In this document: one piece after another, positions 10,217-20,599 of the stretch
Layout: the number at the start of each line of letters is the position of its first letter
Position numbering within the stretch: the stretch's first letter is position 1
Assembly: GCA_020747065.1 (NCBI GenBank)
Contig: JAGMVK010000018.1
Location: 310,001 to 374,000, forward strand
Direction of reading: 5' to 3'
DNA length: 64,000 nt
From: Cadophora sp. MPI-SDFR-AT-0126
Lineage: Eukaryota > Ascomycota > Leotiomycetes > Helotiales > Ploettnerulaceae
Made by a program: the position numbers and the translations under genes
Notes under the pieces: generated by a model
Told to the model about the DNA's origin: nothing
The model's input: only the letters and a program-made list of their open reading frames with translations
The model's database searches: none

Positions 10217-13070
10217 CTACATGCCGTTCTGCTTCTTGAAAGAGTCCCAGCTCTCGTTCAGCGCGGCGAAGACAAGAGCTGCTATCATCCTTACTTCTGT
10301 GGAAGCGTCTTGCGGTAACTATCTAATGTCAGTACGATCCTCACATTCAGTCCGGACGCATTCGACTTTTAGAGCCATATATTCGCAAAGAGCATACGGG
10401 GGAAAGAAGCATTTGAAGACTTACCTTGTCAGGATGCGTCTTTCCAATAGCCTTCATGTAATGGATCTTGACCTTGTTGTTCAGTACCAGCTCATGTAGG
10501 CCGACCTTCTTCCACCCACTCCCTTCCCACATGACATTTTCCAGACTGCCAATCAATGCACGAAGGTTATCCTCTTTACCGTTCTTCCACGCTCCAATCC
10601 TCGCTTCAACCTGATCACTTAAAGCGAACTTCTCGTCATCTGCTTTCTCCGCATTGGCATTCGCTTCACGGAGTCTCTTCACAGCAGCTGAGTCACCACC
10701 GCTTGGACCAAGATCTGACAGCGCAGATGGACGTGGTGCAGGTCTTGGGGCAGTTTTCGGTGTGGCTGTTCGAGATGGCGGGGGTTTTGGTGCCAGAGCT
10801 TTCTCGCATCGAGTGCGGCCTTGTATAGCAGTTGAAGCACCGACCCCATGTTCGACACACATCTTCCAGACATCGCCCGCGTCCTTCCAGCGTTCCATCT
10901 GCTCAAGTGCTTCTGCTTTCCGCATCAGAGCCTTACCGTAAAATTCCTTCATATCTTTGGTACCGTTGCCTTCACCAGGGCCAAGATCGATTGTTTCGCC
11001 ATCACCGCGAGAAACACCTATCAAGGCGAGAGCGGTGTCGGCGTCACTCACTGCGGATTTTGGGACACCAGTTTTCAGACCAGTCAGAGCGCGGTTGCAG
11101 AGTAGGATTATGGTTATGGGATGAGAGTCTGGAAGCACGGAAAGAGATGAGGTATATGACTGGTGTGCCGACGCATAATCGCCACGTTTGAAATGGGCAG
11201 TCCCAGCTAGACGATGTTGATTGGAGTTTGCGAGAGCAGTGGGGGAGAGAGAAGGCACTTGTCTTGTTGGAGCTTTCGGACGGGTTGGTATGGGAGTTGA
11301 CGGTTTAGAAGGCATAGGAGAAGGTCGTTGTGATGCTCGAGATGGTTGGGCTGGTAACACTGGTTTTGATGGTTTCGGGGAGAAAAGATCAACTGCTGGT
11401 TCCCGGGAAGGTTGTGGCGTAGCCTTCTTCCTCCGCGCTGGACTAACGTATGCTTGAGCAGATTGCTCTTCAATCGCTTGTTTCGTGACTCGTAACCTTG
11501 GATCGGGAGCTGCTGGTGCACTTTGTTGCCATCTAGGTGCTGCGCGTTCAGGGGCCGGTCTGGGTACCGCTGGTGACTGGTCACGTGAAGAATTCGAGCT
11601 TGATTGAAATCGTGGCTCCTGGGCTTTCGCTTTCCGTGCTGGTGGCCTTCCATCGCCTTCCAGCATGAGCGCCTCATCTGTAACTTCAGGTGTTGGCTGG
11701 ACTTTTCTGCCTCTCCCTTCTGCTGTTGCCCTCCTCTCAGCTTGCTCCCGCTCAGCTGCTTCTCGCATCCATTTCGGTTGGCTTGGATCTGCTTCTTGTT
11801 GTTGGAACTCATTCATAGCTTTCGCCACCTTCTTTTGGGATGTCTTCCATAGAGAATTTGCAGTCTTGAAGAGGTTGTTGCCCATGGCGGCTGCTGTTTT
11901 CGCGATATCCGTCTCTCCGTTCGGCGATCGATTATCTTCGCGTCGAGATTGTGATACATCCCGACTGTCCTGCCTCATCCACGCTGGACTGTCTCTCCCC
12001 GTGTCCCTCGATGCTTCTCGCCTATCACCATTTGACGATCCATTCCTGCCTGTTTCCCTTCCACCGTTCTGTTTCTGCTTCGCTTGTCTGTGCGCATCAT
12101 TCAAGATCCAACCCACCGCTGCTTGTATATCAAGCCCAGAACCACTTTCTGTCAAAGCCCTCCTTGATTGTTCTGCCGAGAAGCCCATGTCTACCAATTC
12201 AGCTACCGCTTTATCCCAAGGATCGTCCGATTCTTCAGGTTCTGGCTCAGGCTCAGGCGCCATCTGTTTCGGCGGACTCGCCCTCCTGACTTCCTCAACA
12301 GGTTTGCCCAGATCCCCCAGGAAATCATCGTCGTCTCCAACCGAAGGTATCGGAGCTGGAACATTCATAGGTTTCGTGCCCAGCCCGAAGGGATCATCGT
12401 CATCACCCAACGTACCTGGCTGTTCCCAAGCATTCGGCTGCGTCAAATCCAATGGTTTCTTCGCCGAAATACTAGGTGTATTTCGGCCACTGCTCAAATT
12501 CGATGGGGGAGGGTAATAGCTCGAGTTATCAACAGGGGCGTCCCCGTTGAATGCCGCAAACAAGTCGTCATCGCGACCACTCGGTAGAATTCTCGTGCCA
12601 TTCGTAGCTGGAGAACTCGCACGCGCAAAACTTGAGGGAAGTGGCGTGAATGCAGGTGTCGCGCTGCGAGAGGTAGATGCTATGGGCGGTGTCCCAGCGC
12701 CTAGACGATCCCAAGCTTGCCCACCTCCGAATTGTGCATCATATTGTCTCCTCTTATCTTCCTCCGCTTTCCTTTTCTCTGCTTGTAGCTTCTCCTGCTG
12801 TTGCTGTAGCGTGAGTGTACTGGTCTTGCTGGAGCCGAAGGAAACCAAATTTGAGAAGCTGTCCGGGGTAGACGATTTCGGAGGCGCAAAAGGCTTTGGG
12901 GGGGCTTTAAAGGCGCCAGAGCCTTGGGCTGATAGAGGCGTATTTCTACCAGAGAGCTGGGGAGGTGGTGTAGGGCGCAGAGTGGGATAGTAGTTTCCTG
13001 TTCCCTGGGGGGCTTTTGTTGTGTTGGTGTTTGAGGTTGAGGACCAGTCGAGCCCATTCAAATCATCCAT
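10217..13070 (-). CDS. swa2: Auxilin/Swa2-like clathrin-uncoating co-chaperone (UBA–TPR–J domain), 915 aa
   Basis: Exon 1 is 13070–10425 (882 codons), the intron 10424–10319 (106 nt, GTAAGT, branch GTACTGACA, GATAG), and exon 2 10318–10217 (33 codons and TAG). The intron falls right after the J-domain HPDK motif, and exon 2 supplies the missing last helices (LPQDASTEVRMIAALVFAAL). Domains: a disordered N-terminus with acidic DPF/DDDLF-type clathrin and adaptor motifs (~165–250), UBA (~284–326, MGFS), a coiled basic stretch (~395–460), TPR (~612–760), and an auxilin-type J domain (~825–915, HPD at 879–881). Auxilins recruit Hsp70 to strip clathrin coats from vesicles; UBA and TPR plus J matches the fungal Swa2 layout. 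The start MDDLNGLDW fits the family. Confidence 0.93.
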
Positions 13071-13440
13071 AGTGGCGACGGGCGGTGTATCTGGAGCATT
13101 TAAGGATTGTATTATGTGGCCGTGAATTCATTGAAAGCTAGGAGGTCAGAAGTAAAGGGTTGATCGTTGGAGACATTGTGCTGTCTTTTGGCTCGACTTG
13201 CATGCAGCAGCTCTAGGCTTGACCGCGATTTTGTTTTTCCGCTCCGTTATATCACGTGAATTGTTCGTTCCGACACTTTGCTTTGCTCAGTTTTCTGGAT
13301 GGGAGATGAGGCCTCAAAACAATTGCCCTATATTGCCCTTTTCGGTCTAATCTTTCTTCTTGTGTATCAAACATTGTCTCTTCCTTATCATCACAAAACC
13401 TGTTCGTTTCATTGCCGCATTGCCACGTCCAGACTCTGAG
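13071..13440. promoter_or_regulatory. Divergent intergenic region: promoters of auxilin-like gene and 106-aa membrane protein
   Basis: 370 bp separate two head-to-head start codons, so both promoters must lie here. Nothing resembling a strong TATA box or a known operator was identified; the middle carries a short TTTTTCCG-type pyrimidine run. Confidence 0.45.
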
Positions 13441-13813
13441 ATGGATGAGAAGTCAACAATCCAAGAGCGGTTCCTCGTGAGCAGTCTCTCCTCACAATAA
13501 ATGCAGTTCAAACATTAATGTATTCCAGGACCGTGCTCCGCCGTTCTTGCATGATCCTTCCGTCTGGGTTCCTCTCGTTGTCGGGCTCTATGTGCTGTTC
13601 CTGGGCCTCTGTCTCACTGGCGCTCTAAAGAGGCAAGAGACCTCGATCAGGGAGCTCAGGAGGGAACAGAAGAAGGTCTATACTCAGCAAATGAGAGATA
13701 GTGATGATGAGACTCCTGTGAAGTCGCAGCAGATGAGCTCCAGAAATGGGAAGAAGCGAACAGGAAGGAAAGGGGTTGATCTGGGAGATTGGAACAACAT
13801 TGGCTGTCGATAG
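13441..13813 (+). CDS. Small single-pass membrane protein, 106 aa, two exons
   Basis: Exon 1 is 13441–13476 (12 codons, MDEKSTIQERFL), the intron 13477–13528 (52 nt, GTGAGC...TTCCAG), and exon 2 13529–13813. The junction is phase 0: ERFL|DRAPPFLHDPSVW. One transmembrane segment lies at ~24–46 (VWVPLVVGLYVLFLGLCLTG), followed by a charged, probably helical cytosolic tail rich in Lys/Arg/Glu/Gln. There is no signal peptide and no recognised family. An ATG at 13551 is possible, but it would cut off the conserved-looking DRAPPF lead-in, so the spliced start is preferred. Confidence 0.7.
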
Positions 13814-14183
13814 TAATGAATTGTAAGAAGTCAATTCCAACATTTCGGTCCAAAGCATACAGACAATGACCCCTTGGAAGCAGGTAGAGTGGCATAGATG
13901 ATGCTGCTGGAAGATTGCCGGTTCTGGTCACGTGGGTCATATATTCCAAACAAAACAGAGTTTCCGGCATATCTTGTTCATCTTATGATCTGGCGCCCAG
14001 ATTAAACCCATACTCCACTCGGAAGTCAGATAAACGATGCACTGTCAGTGGACATTTTATGTGCGGTTATGCGAATTTATCCGGATGGTATATAGGCTCC
14101 TCTGCCCCTCCCACTTCGATTCTGTCCTTTTTCTCTACCAAGCCTCACACTCAATCTCACTGTCTTCACGACACGATATCATA
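13814..14183. other. Intergenic; promoter of the 90-aa gene
   Basis: A TATATA box at about 14,089 is followed by a ~70-bp pyrimidine-rich stretch (CCCCTCCCAC, TTTTTCTCTACC) leading to the ATG at 14184, a common arrangement of fungal core promoters. No other gene is seen. Confidence 0.4.
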
Positions 14184-14505
14184 ATGGCACCTCCTCAGCC
14201 AAGTCTGAACCCACCCATTGTTCTTCCTTCGCTGCCGAAACCAGCGGAGCTGAAATTGGCTGCAAAATCCGTTTCTGTATGTTCAAACTTCTCCTCTCGA
14301 GTCACGAGATTAATTAGATAATTAGGATTCTTGGGTCGCAGCTGTAGGCAAAGGACCGAGACATGCACCAGCTGTCTTTTTCATCGTTATAGTCTTAGGA
14401 TTGGTGTCGTGGTATGTGAGGAGTGTCAGAGGACAGAAGAGGTCGAGGAAATATTTGGACGTGGGGCGGCAGTGGTCGACGAAGCAGAAAATGCGGTCGG
14501 ATTAA
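14184..14505 (+). CDS. Small single-pass membrane protein, 90 aa, two exons
   Basis: Exon 1 is 14184–14276 (31 codons, MAPPQPSLNPPIVLPSLPKP), the intron 14277–14325 (49 nt, GTATGT...AATTAG), and exon 2 14326–14505 (59 codons and TAA). The phase-0 junction gives KSVS|DSWVAAVGKG. Exon 2 holds a clear transmembrane helix (AVFFIVIVLGLVSWYV, ~47–62) followed by a short strongly basic tail (RGQKRSRK). The unspliced frame would stop after 46 codons, so splicing is needed for the helix. The Pro-rich N-terminus followed by a single helix and basic tail suggests a small membrane subunit, perhaps of the ER or mitochondria (inference). No family was recognised. Confidence 0.72.
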
Positions 14506-16222
14506 AAGGCATGAATTGGCGTTCCGGATGGGAAGGAGTTTTGTGGACAAACGGAAATAAATCCTACGATGAATTGACTCTATTGAATTGCATATTTGTA
14601 TGCTCTACAATTTTCTGTGGTCACGTAAAGACCTCACATTTCGCTTCGCTTGAGGCCGTTCCGTCGGCTACGTCGTGCCTTCGACCCGAAAGCCTTGATC
14701 GCCAGATGTCATCTGATGTGAAGATCATATATTCCCACCAACCAAGAACTCATGCCTCGATTGCTTGAATAATTGACAATACAATCAATAGCTCCGTGGT
14801 CTTCTCCCAGACTTCAATGAGGGGTCGAGGGAGACAAAATTGGTGACTAGGAAAATGGCGGAATCCACACCAAACATCCGTCATTGCCAAAATTGAAACA
14901 GTAAAGTCAGTATCCTTCTTTCAAGCGTATGTTTTAACTAGGCTTTGAACCTAGCATCAATCGCTTAGATGTCAATACATAATCATCGGACGTGAATTTT
15001 GCCTATAGAGATGGCAATTGAAGTTGTGTTTACCTCTCGCTTCCTTAACACTGGTCACCGCCACAGCCACAAAAAAACAAGAGACTATGGTTCTATTGCG
15101 GTCAAAAAGAAGCATTGCCAACACTGGAGAATCAGGCGCTTGCGTGAAACCTTCCTCTAACAACAATGGCATGGAGACAACTACTGAAGTATTGGCAGGT
15201 AGAGGAAGAGAAATATGTCTGTGAATCTGCGTGGTTCTTGATACGACCCAGCCTAGCACCAAAGTTGAGACAAATCTCCGGCAAACATTGACAAGGAGAC
15301 CGCTCAATCTCACTTTGCTTGAGAAGTGCTCGTAGAATTTCCCTGGCAGAAGCGCAGTCTCGAATGAAAATATTGGGTAGCAGATTTGGGAGTCAAAGCG
15401 TGAGAAGACAGCAGCCTTCAAGGTTAGGCACTAAGAAATCAAAAGAAATCAAAGAGAGCTTCGTAATGAATATATACGATTTTGAAATGATCTCGATGCA
15501 ATCCTATGCCGAGCAAATTACCATTAATAATATTCGCTCATCAAACCGTGAAACCAACATGTGGCTCAGTATTCTGTGGCTGGTGACGTACGGACATTTG
15601 GTGAGCTGTGGCGGTGACGACGGGCTCGCTTGAACCTTGTTTTCATCACCATCCCTTCGAGCCTCCCAACTTGGGTCTTGTGTCGCACTCTCATTCGTCG
15701 GTCCCTGACATGTCTCCATCGAATTCAGCCTCACCGTTTGTGGCGTCTGTGCCATTCAGTGGCTAGTTTGTGTCTCTGATGCCGATATCCAGAGCGATGA
15801 CCGCGTGCCACATGTGTTTCTCTTGATTGCCTTGAAATATGATAGAACAAATGGATGAGCGCATAGTACTCTTCCAAAGTGCCGGAGTAAAATGTCCTTT
15901 TCGTGGTCATTTCAACTGAAACCCTTGATGAAAGCAGGAAAGTTCTTCGCACGAGTGTGCACATCATACTTGGCGGTGATCGTGCCAACTTATTGACTTG
16001 ACTTTGGTCAACTTCATCCCTATGACGAGAGTTCAAGGGGAAAACATTCATCGCTAGCAAGCTTCCATCTCCTCCAACTCTTGTCTTGAGTGTTGTATAA
16101 GTACGCACCTGTCAAGTCCCAATTCTTACCGCTCCACTCATCAAATAATAATTCACTCTCCACCACTCCCCAAAATCCACCATCTTACCCTAACCACGCC
16201 CAGACACCTCCTATCCTCCAAA
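14506..16222. other. 1.7-kb intergenic region, no gene recognised
   Basis: Several ORFs of 60–150 codons occur on both strands (for example 14972–15421 and 15731–16108, reverse), but none shows motifs, low-complexity composition or splice logic like the neighbouring genes. The last ~120 bp are a C/A-rich leader of the MARVEL-like gene. Confidence 0.45.
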
Positions 16223-16909
16223 ATGCGTTCCCACACCAAAAACAACCGCTCCACATACACCAACGACCACGGCACCGCAGTCACCAAACCCTCCCTCCTC
16301 GACCGCCTCCTCCGCCTCCTCCAATTCCTCTCCTCCCTCACCTCCCTCATCCTCTTCTCCATCCGCCTCCGCAAGATCGTCAGCCTCGCCGGTCGCGCCT
16401 CTCGCTCCAATGGCGCCGTCGAAGGAATCCTCGCAGCCGCAGTCCTCTACACGCTCATCGCCATGGCACTGAAGTTCGCCATCAAGGGCACGAGGTCGAA
16501 CATGCTCCGCATGATCTTCATCGTGGTCGATCTGTTGTTTGTTGGGGCTTTCATTGCTGTTGCGGTGCTCACTAGTCCGAAGAGGGGCGGGTCGAGTGCG
16601 CCTTGTAATGCTACGAGGTACTCGGCTGTCAATGCGAGAATTCCTAGCTCTGTGAACTGCAACTTGCCTTGGGGAACTTTTATCTTGGCGATTCTCAGCA
16701 CGTAAGTCTGCTCTCTGAGTACAGTGTGAGATGAGTGATGCTAATAAGTTGAGAATAGTCTACTCCATGCCGCCACTGCTGCCTATCATGTCATCAAGGA
16801 TCGTCGTCGCACCAAGTCACATAATACTCTTGCCACCAAGGAAGTCCACCACGACAACACCACTGGCCACATGAATGGCAATGGATACCACAGCCACTCG
16901 CAGGTATAA
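16223..16909 (+). CDS. MARVEL-like four-helix membrane protein, 209 aa, two exons
   Basis: Exon 1 is 16223–16701, the intron 16702–16758 (57 nt, GTAAGT, branch GCTAATA, AATAG), and exon 2 16759–16909. The joined frame reads LPWGTFILAILST|LLHAATAAYHVIKD. Four hydrophobic segments lie at ~31–52, ~70–90, ~100–120 and ~155–178, with a Cys-containing extracytosolic loop between helices 3 and 4 (SSAPCNAT...VNCNLPWG). The tail is basic and His/Asn-rich. This layout matches fungal MARVEL-domain proteins of the plasma membrane, which act in membrane apposition or eisosome-type domains. The first 100 bp of coding sequence are extremely pyrimidine-rich. The exact role is unknown. Confidence 0.85.
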
Positions 16910-17178
16910 GGGATCAGACTTTAGAATCTGACGTTGAATCGATACATATGGTCGATGAAGCGTTGTCAAGATGGTACGAGCCTGTGCGGGAAGACAAACG
17001 AATTCAAGAATTTGATTTATGGGGTTGCTCAAGCGACGGCATATTTTTTGTTTCCATGTGCGAGTCGAAGGTATGGGAAATGGTCGAAAGTAGCGAATAC
17101 CACTGTACAATACAATATCTTCCTCTATTTACCTCCAAATTAACACACAATACTCATTACCATACCACCACCAACCTC

Positions 17179-18121
17179 TCACATCCCAAACGTCCCATTC
17201 AACCCACACCCCTCCACTACACACGCACTAACCGTATGCAAATACTTGATCTTCCCCCCCTCAACCCTAAAAGCATGACTATCCGGCATCGGATCCTGCC
17301 CCTGCGTCCTATCCAGCCCCGGGAACTGCAAGAAAGTCAGCGCTGCTTGATTCAAAGCCTCAAGATCAAGATTCCTCTCGTCTCTTTAGACATCCATCCA
17401 GAGACATGTCTTTCGATAGTAAATCTCAGATCACACAAGATTGAAGCTGACGAAAAGTACATACCCCCACAAAAATATCCACCACCCCCAACTCCTCATC
17501 AACCACATACCGCCTATACGGAACATGAATCGTACTCGGCCACACCATCTCACCTCTAGCAGGTAATCCACCCTCCAACCTATAGCACGGCGCGCCCCAC
17601 GGCACAGAAACACTAACATTTCCGAAGCGATCAAAGTAAGCATCGCCCACAGCTTGGATGACTGCGCGAGAATCGCGATTGGCGGGTTGGACGGGGTCTC
17701 ATTTCTCGGGGGCGTTGAGTTCGAGCGTGCCGGTAGCGTTGAAAAGCCAGTCGCCACTGTCCGTAACGACAGATTCGATGAGTGTTGTTTTGTGATTTTC
17801 GAAAACCATGCGTGTGTGGATCACGTAAGGGTGAGGATTGGTAGCTGCGATGATCTCTGTGAATGTGGCGCACTGTTCAGTGTCATGCGCGCTGCGAGTG
17901 AAGTCGATGTGGATTGGCTGGGATAGAGTGCTGTTTGTAATATCGATGGCTCTGGCATTTTCGTAGTAGGTGAAGTTGCTGGCGAGGGAGAGGCTGGAGG
18001 CGGTGAACCCGGCGGTTTGAGCGGAGATGTAATTCTCTGTGGCGGTTTTGAGGAATGCTCTGTCACAGTGACCAGATATTGTTGTAGCTAGACATATTAT
18101 GAAGAAATAAAAGGGGTTCAT
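17179..18121 (-). pseudogene. DUF8021-type secreted protein gene with one in-frame TGA (267 codons otherwise)
   Basis: The start at 18121 gives a signal peptide (MNPFYFFIICLATTISGHC). The frame then follows the DUF8021 pattern: Cys-Asp-Arg start, FTYYENARAIDI, pairs of Cys, HPYVIHTRMV, SGDWLFNA. A TGA stands at 17701–17699 (codon 141). The same frame continues without any shift through RDSRAVIQAVGDAYFDRFG, WGAPCYRLEGG and RYVVDEELGVVDIFVG to a GTATGT intron (17464–17326, 139 nt, TTGCAG) and a last exon 17325–17179 (PGLDRTQ, PDSHAFRVEGGKIKYLHT). In relatives the TGA site is expected to be Trp, so a TGG to TGA change explains everything. No GT–AG pair removes it. Either a recent pseudogene or a sequencing error. 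Confidence 0.8.
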
Positions 18122-18708
18122 GATGAGCAAAGCTACACCCAGGTTGTTTGAAACTTTGTACTCCACGGTTCGTCCGACTTTCTGAGAAGCAGAAGATCGA
18201 ATTGATACTCTTGAGCTTCTTTGGACGGACTAGAGACATGTTGAAGTACAAATTAATCATGTGGGGCAGCTTAAAGGGAGAGAGTCGAACCCACCTCGTT
18301 TGTGGGTTGATAGGCGATACATCTTCAGCCGCCAACGCATCGTTCTAGCCGAGGGCATGCTAATTTACACAAATCCCAGACCAAAATAAATAAGATAGAA
18401 AGGCTAGAAGCAGTGAATACAGCCAAAAGCCTCAATGTTGCGTTTAGTGTCGCAAAAGTCAATTGGCTGACATTACTTCAAGTCTTCTTTCCGGTTCACC
18501 AACCTCGTCTGTTGTGTTCGGACGAGAATGGCTCTCGACAATATTTGTTTACCTCAAACCTCTGTCAACAAGCGACATAGCCACGGTACTGGGTGGGATA
18601 GAACAGTAAGTTGTATGCTTGAGACACCAAAAAAAAAAATAAGGATATGTTGATCAACAAAGACGGTGCAATTGCTACCAGTTATCAGTGCAAGACAGGC
18701 TTCGAGCT
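18122..18708. other. Intergenic, no gene recognised
   Basis: A stretch at 18,281–18,300 resembles the reverse complement of a tRNA B box, but no acceptor stem or A box could be folded around it. A 10-bp A run lies near 18,632. No coding signal was seen. Confidence 0.4.
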
Positions 18709-19068
18709 TCACACCCAAATTGCGCAGCCACCGTTGACTACGCTCCACCTCTTCACAAACCAACTTTCTCGCAAGATAAAATAGAGAGTACATCCACAGA
18801 GCGGTCTTGGTACTATTAAGTGACCCCGTCTACGCAGTCCAGCCCAATCTTTGTCAATTCGTATGCTCTGGAGTATCGGATAGGTTTCCAGCGAGCGAGA
18901 TTTTTCGAAGAGGAGAGCCATATTCGAGCTATTGGGAGTTCTGAGATCCTCCTCACGGTGATTGAAATCATCTGGATCCAGAGCCAAGATAGGCTTGAGC
19001 GCTCTCATTGGAATGGGTTTGACTATGTAAAGATCGACCCCGCTGTCAGATGCATCTCGCTGGTACAT
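18709..19068 (-). pseudogene. Possible C-terminal remnant of a two-component receiver domain protein
   Basis: A 119-codon reverse ORF starts at the very edge of the AT-rich block. Its first ~30 residues (SGVDLYIVKPIPMRALKPIL) match the beta5–alpha5 end of response-regulator receiver domains, including the invariant Lys of the KPI motif; hybrid histidine kinases end this way. The upstream part with the phospho-acceptor Asp would lie where the transposon-rich block begins and is missing. The remaining ~75 residues are an ordinary charged tail. Identification rests on one motif. Confidence 0.35.
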
Positions 19069-19396
19069 AATACTAGTCTCGTTTATATTCTATTATTAAG
19101 AAGCTAAAATTACCTTAATTTTCAAAATCTCTAATTTTTAGAACTATAGCTTAATAACTTCAGAATAAATGTAATTAATACATATAAAATAAACGTATAT
19201 TTATCTCTTTATTTTTAGAACAGGATTATAAGCTAAAAACCGTACTATTTAGTATTTTTTAAATAAGTAATAATCTTTTTAAAAAACTAAAAGCCTTTTT
19301 TTAAAAACCTATATTTATATCAGTAATTCTATAACTAAGAGTCTTTTAAGTTAAAAATCTAATTTATTAATCGATTTTTTACTATTGTAGAGAGTT

Positions 19397-19618
19397 TATA
19401 ACGACGTAATATTACTAAGTGCAGTATTAAGTATAGGAGTAAGAGGGTAGGTAAATAGTAATATTATAGGTCTAGTATAAAGGAAATAAGAAAGTAAGGA
19501 GCCCTTATAGGGGGAGCAGTCCTATATATATACGAATCTAGTCCGGCTTCCGTCCGGTAATATTCCGGCTAAACCTGAGTACCCCTATTTCCAGCACTTC
19601 CGTCACTTCAACGTTACA
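19397..19618 (-). repeat. Solo LTR of family A (gypsy), 222 bp, TSD GAGTT
   Basis: Matches the reverse complement of the LTRs at 19758 and 27304 over its full length. It is flanked by GAGTT at 19392–19396 and again at 19619–19623, a perfect 5-bp target duplication. No internal sequence is attached. Its terminal TG has mutated to TA on one side, as RIP would do. Confidence 0.9.
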
Positions 19619-19757
19619 GAGTTTTTATAAGTAACTAGTAGCTTTTTTATATAATTGTGTTATTATATTACAGTATATAAGAATAAACTTTAGAATATCT
19701 TATTTAAATAATACTTTCTACAAGAACTTATTATTTATTACTTTTTTAAGAATATAT

Positions 19758-19979
19758 TGTAACATTGAAGTGACGGAAGTACTGGAAATAGGGGTACTCA
19801 GGTTTAGCCGGAATATTACCGGACGGAAGCCGGACCAGATTCATGTATATATAGGACCGCTCCCTCTATAAGGGCTCCTTACCTTCTTATTTCTTTCGTA
19901 CCAGACCTATAATATTACTATTTACCTACTCTCTTACTCCTATACTTAATACTACACTTAGTAATATTATGTTATTATA
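19758..19979 (+). repeat. 5' LTR of family A chromovirus
   Basis: Starts TGTAACATTGAAGTGACGG; the end aligns to the CGTCGTTACA end of the sister LTR, but with C to T and G to A changes. Exactly the same length as the 3' LTR and the solo copies. Confidence 0.92.
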
Positions 19980-20599
19980 TTAAATAAGAAGGTCACTCCC
20001 GCTAGAGACAGCCTATATAATATCCCACTACTTAGAAGATATAATCGACTAATTCTTATCTAAATCGCCCCTAATTACTATCCTCGAAGAGTTAGGATTC
20101 TAGAGATCTCCTGAACGAACTAATAAACTAAGGTTTAGTTCTACTTATTATAAATTAGTATAATCAGAGTAAAGTAGTCTTTATTAACAGAGACTCTAAA
20201 TAACTCCTTTTATATAAAGGCTGCTATAAATAAATTTAAGGTATTATAACTACTACTACCGGAACCCTTAAGTTTAAAAAACTCTCTTAAACTACCTTTA
20301 TTCCTCTTCAGAATATAACCGCGTAACTCCTATTACTTATAGAGTTACAGCGTATAAAAACTACCTTAATACTAATATCCCTTACTAGGAAATTACGAAG
20401 CGTCCCCTTAATACTCCTAGAACCCCTATTTCAGGACTAACCTGAATTACGCCCGAATCTTCTCCTATTCCTATTATAGATACTACTAATATAATAGGTC
20501 TGTCTAGCGGAGCTACTAATAACACTCTTAACTCTCTAACTCTAGCCGGAAGCTTTTCTAGCCGCAGGACTTAAGGTAATAAAGGTAAAGGTCACGTAA

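Noticed and set aside
10556..12990. Long forward ORFs opposite the auxilin-like gene
   Set aside because: Shadow frames; the reverse strand has UBA, TPR and J-domain motifs and a family-conserved intron.
17431..17757. 108-codon reverse ORF overlapping the DUF8021-type gene
   Set aside because: It is in another frame; the DUF8021 motifs follow the frame that contains the TGA.
18275..18350. tRNA-like B box (GGTTCGACTC on the reverse strand)
   Set aside because: The T-stem has a mismatch and no acceptor stem or A box could be paired within a normal tRNA length.
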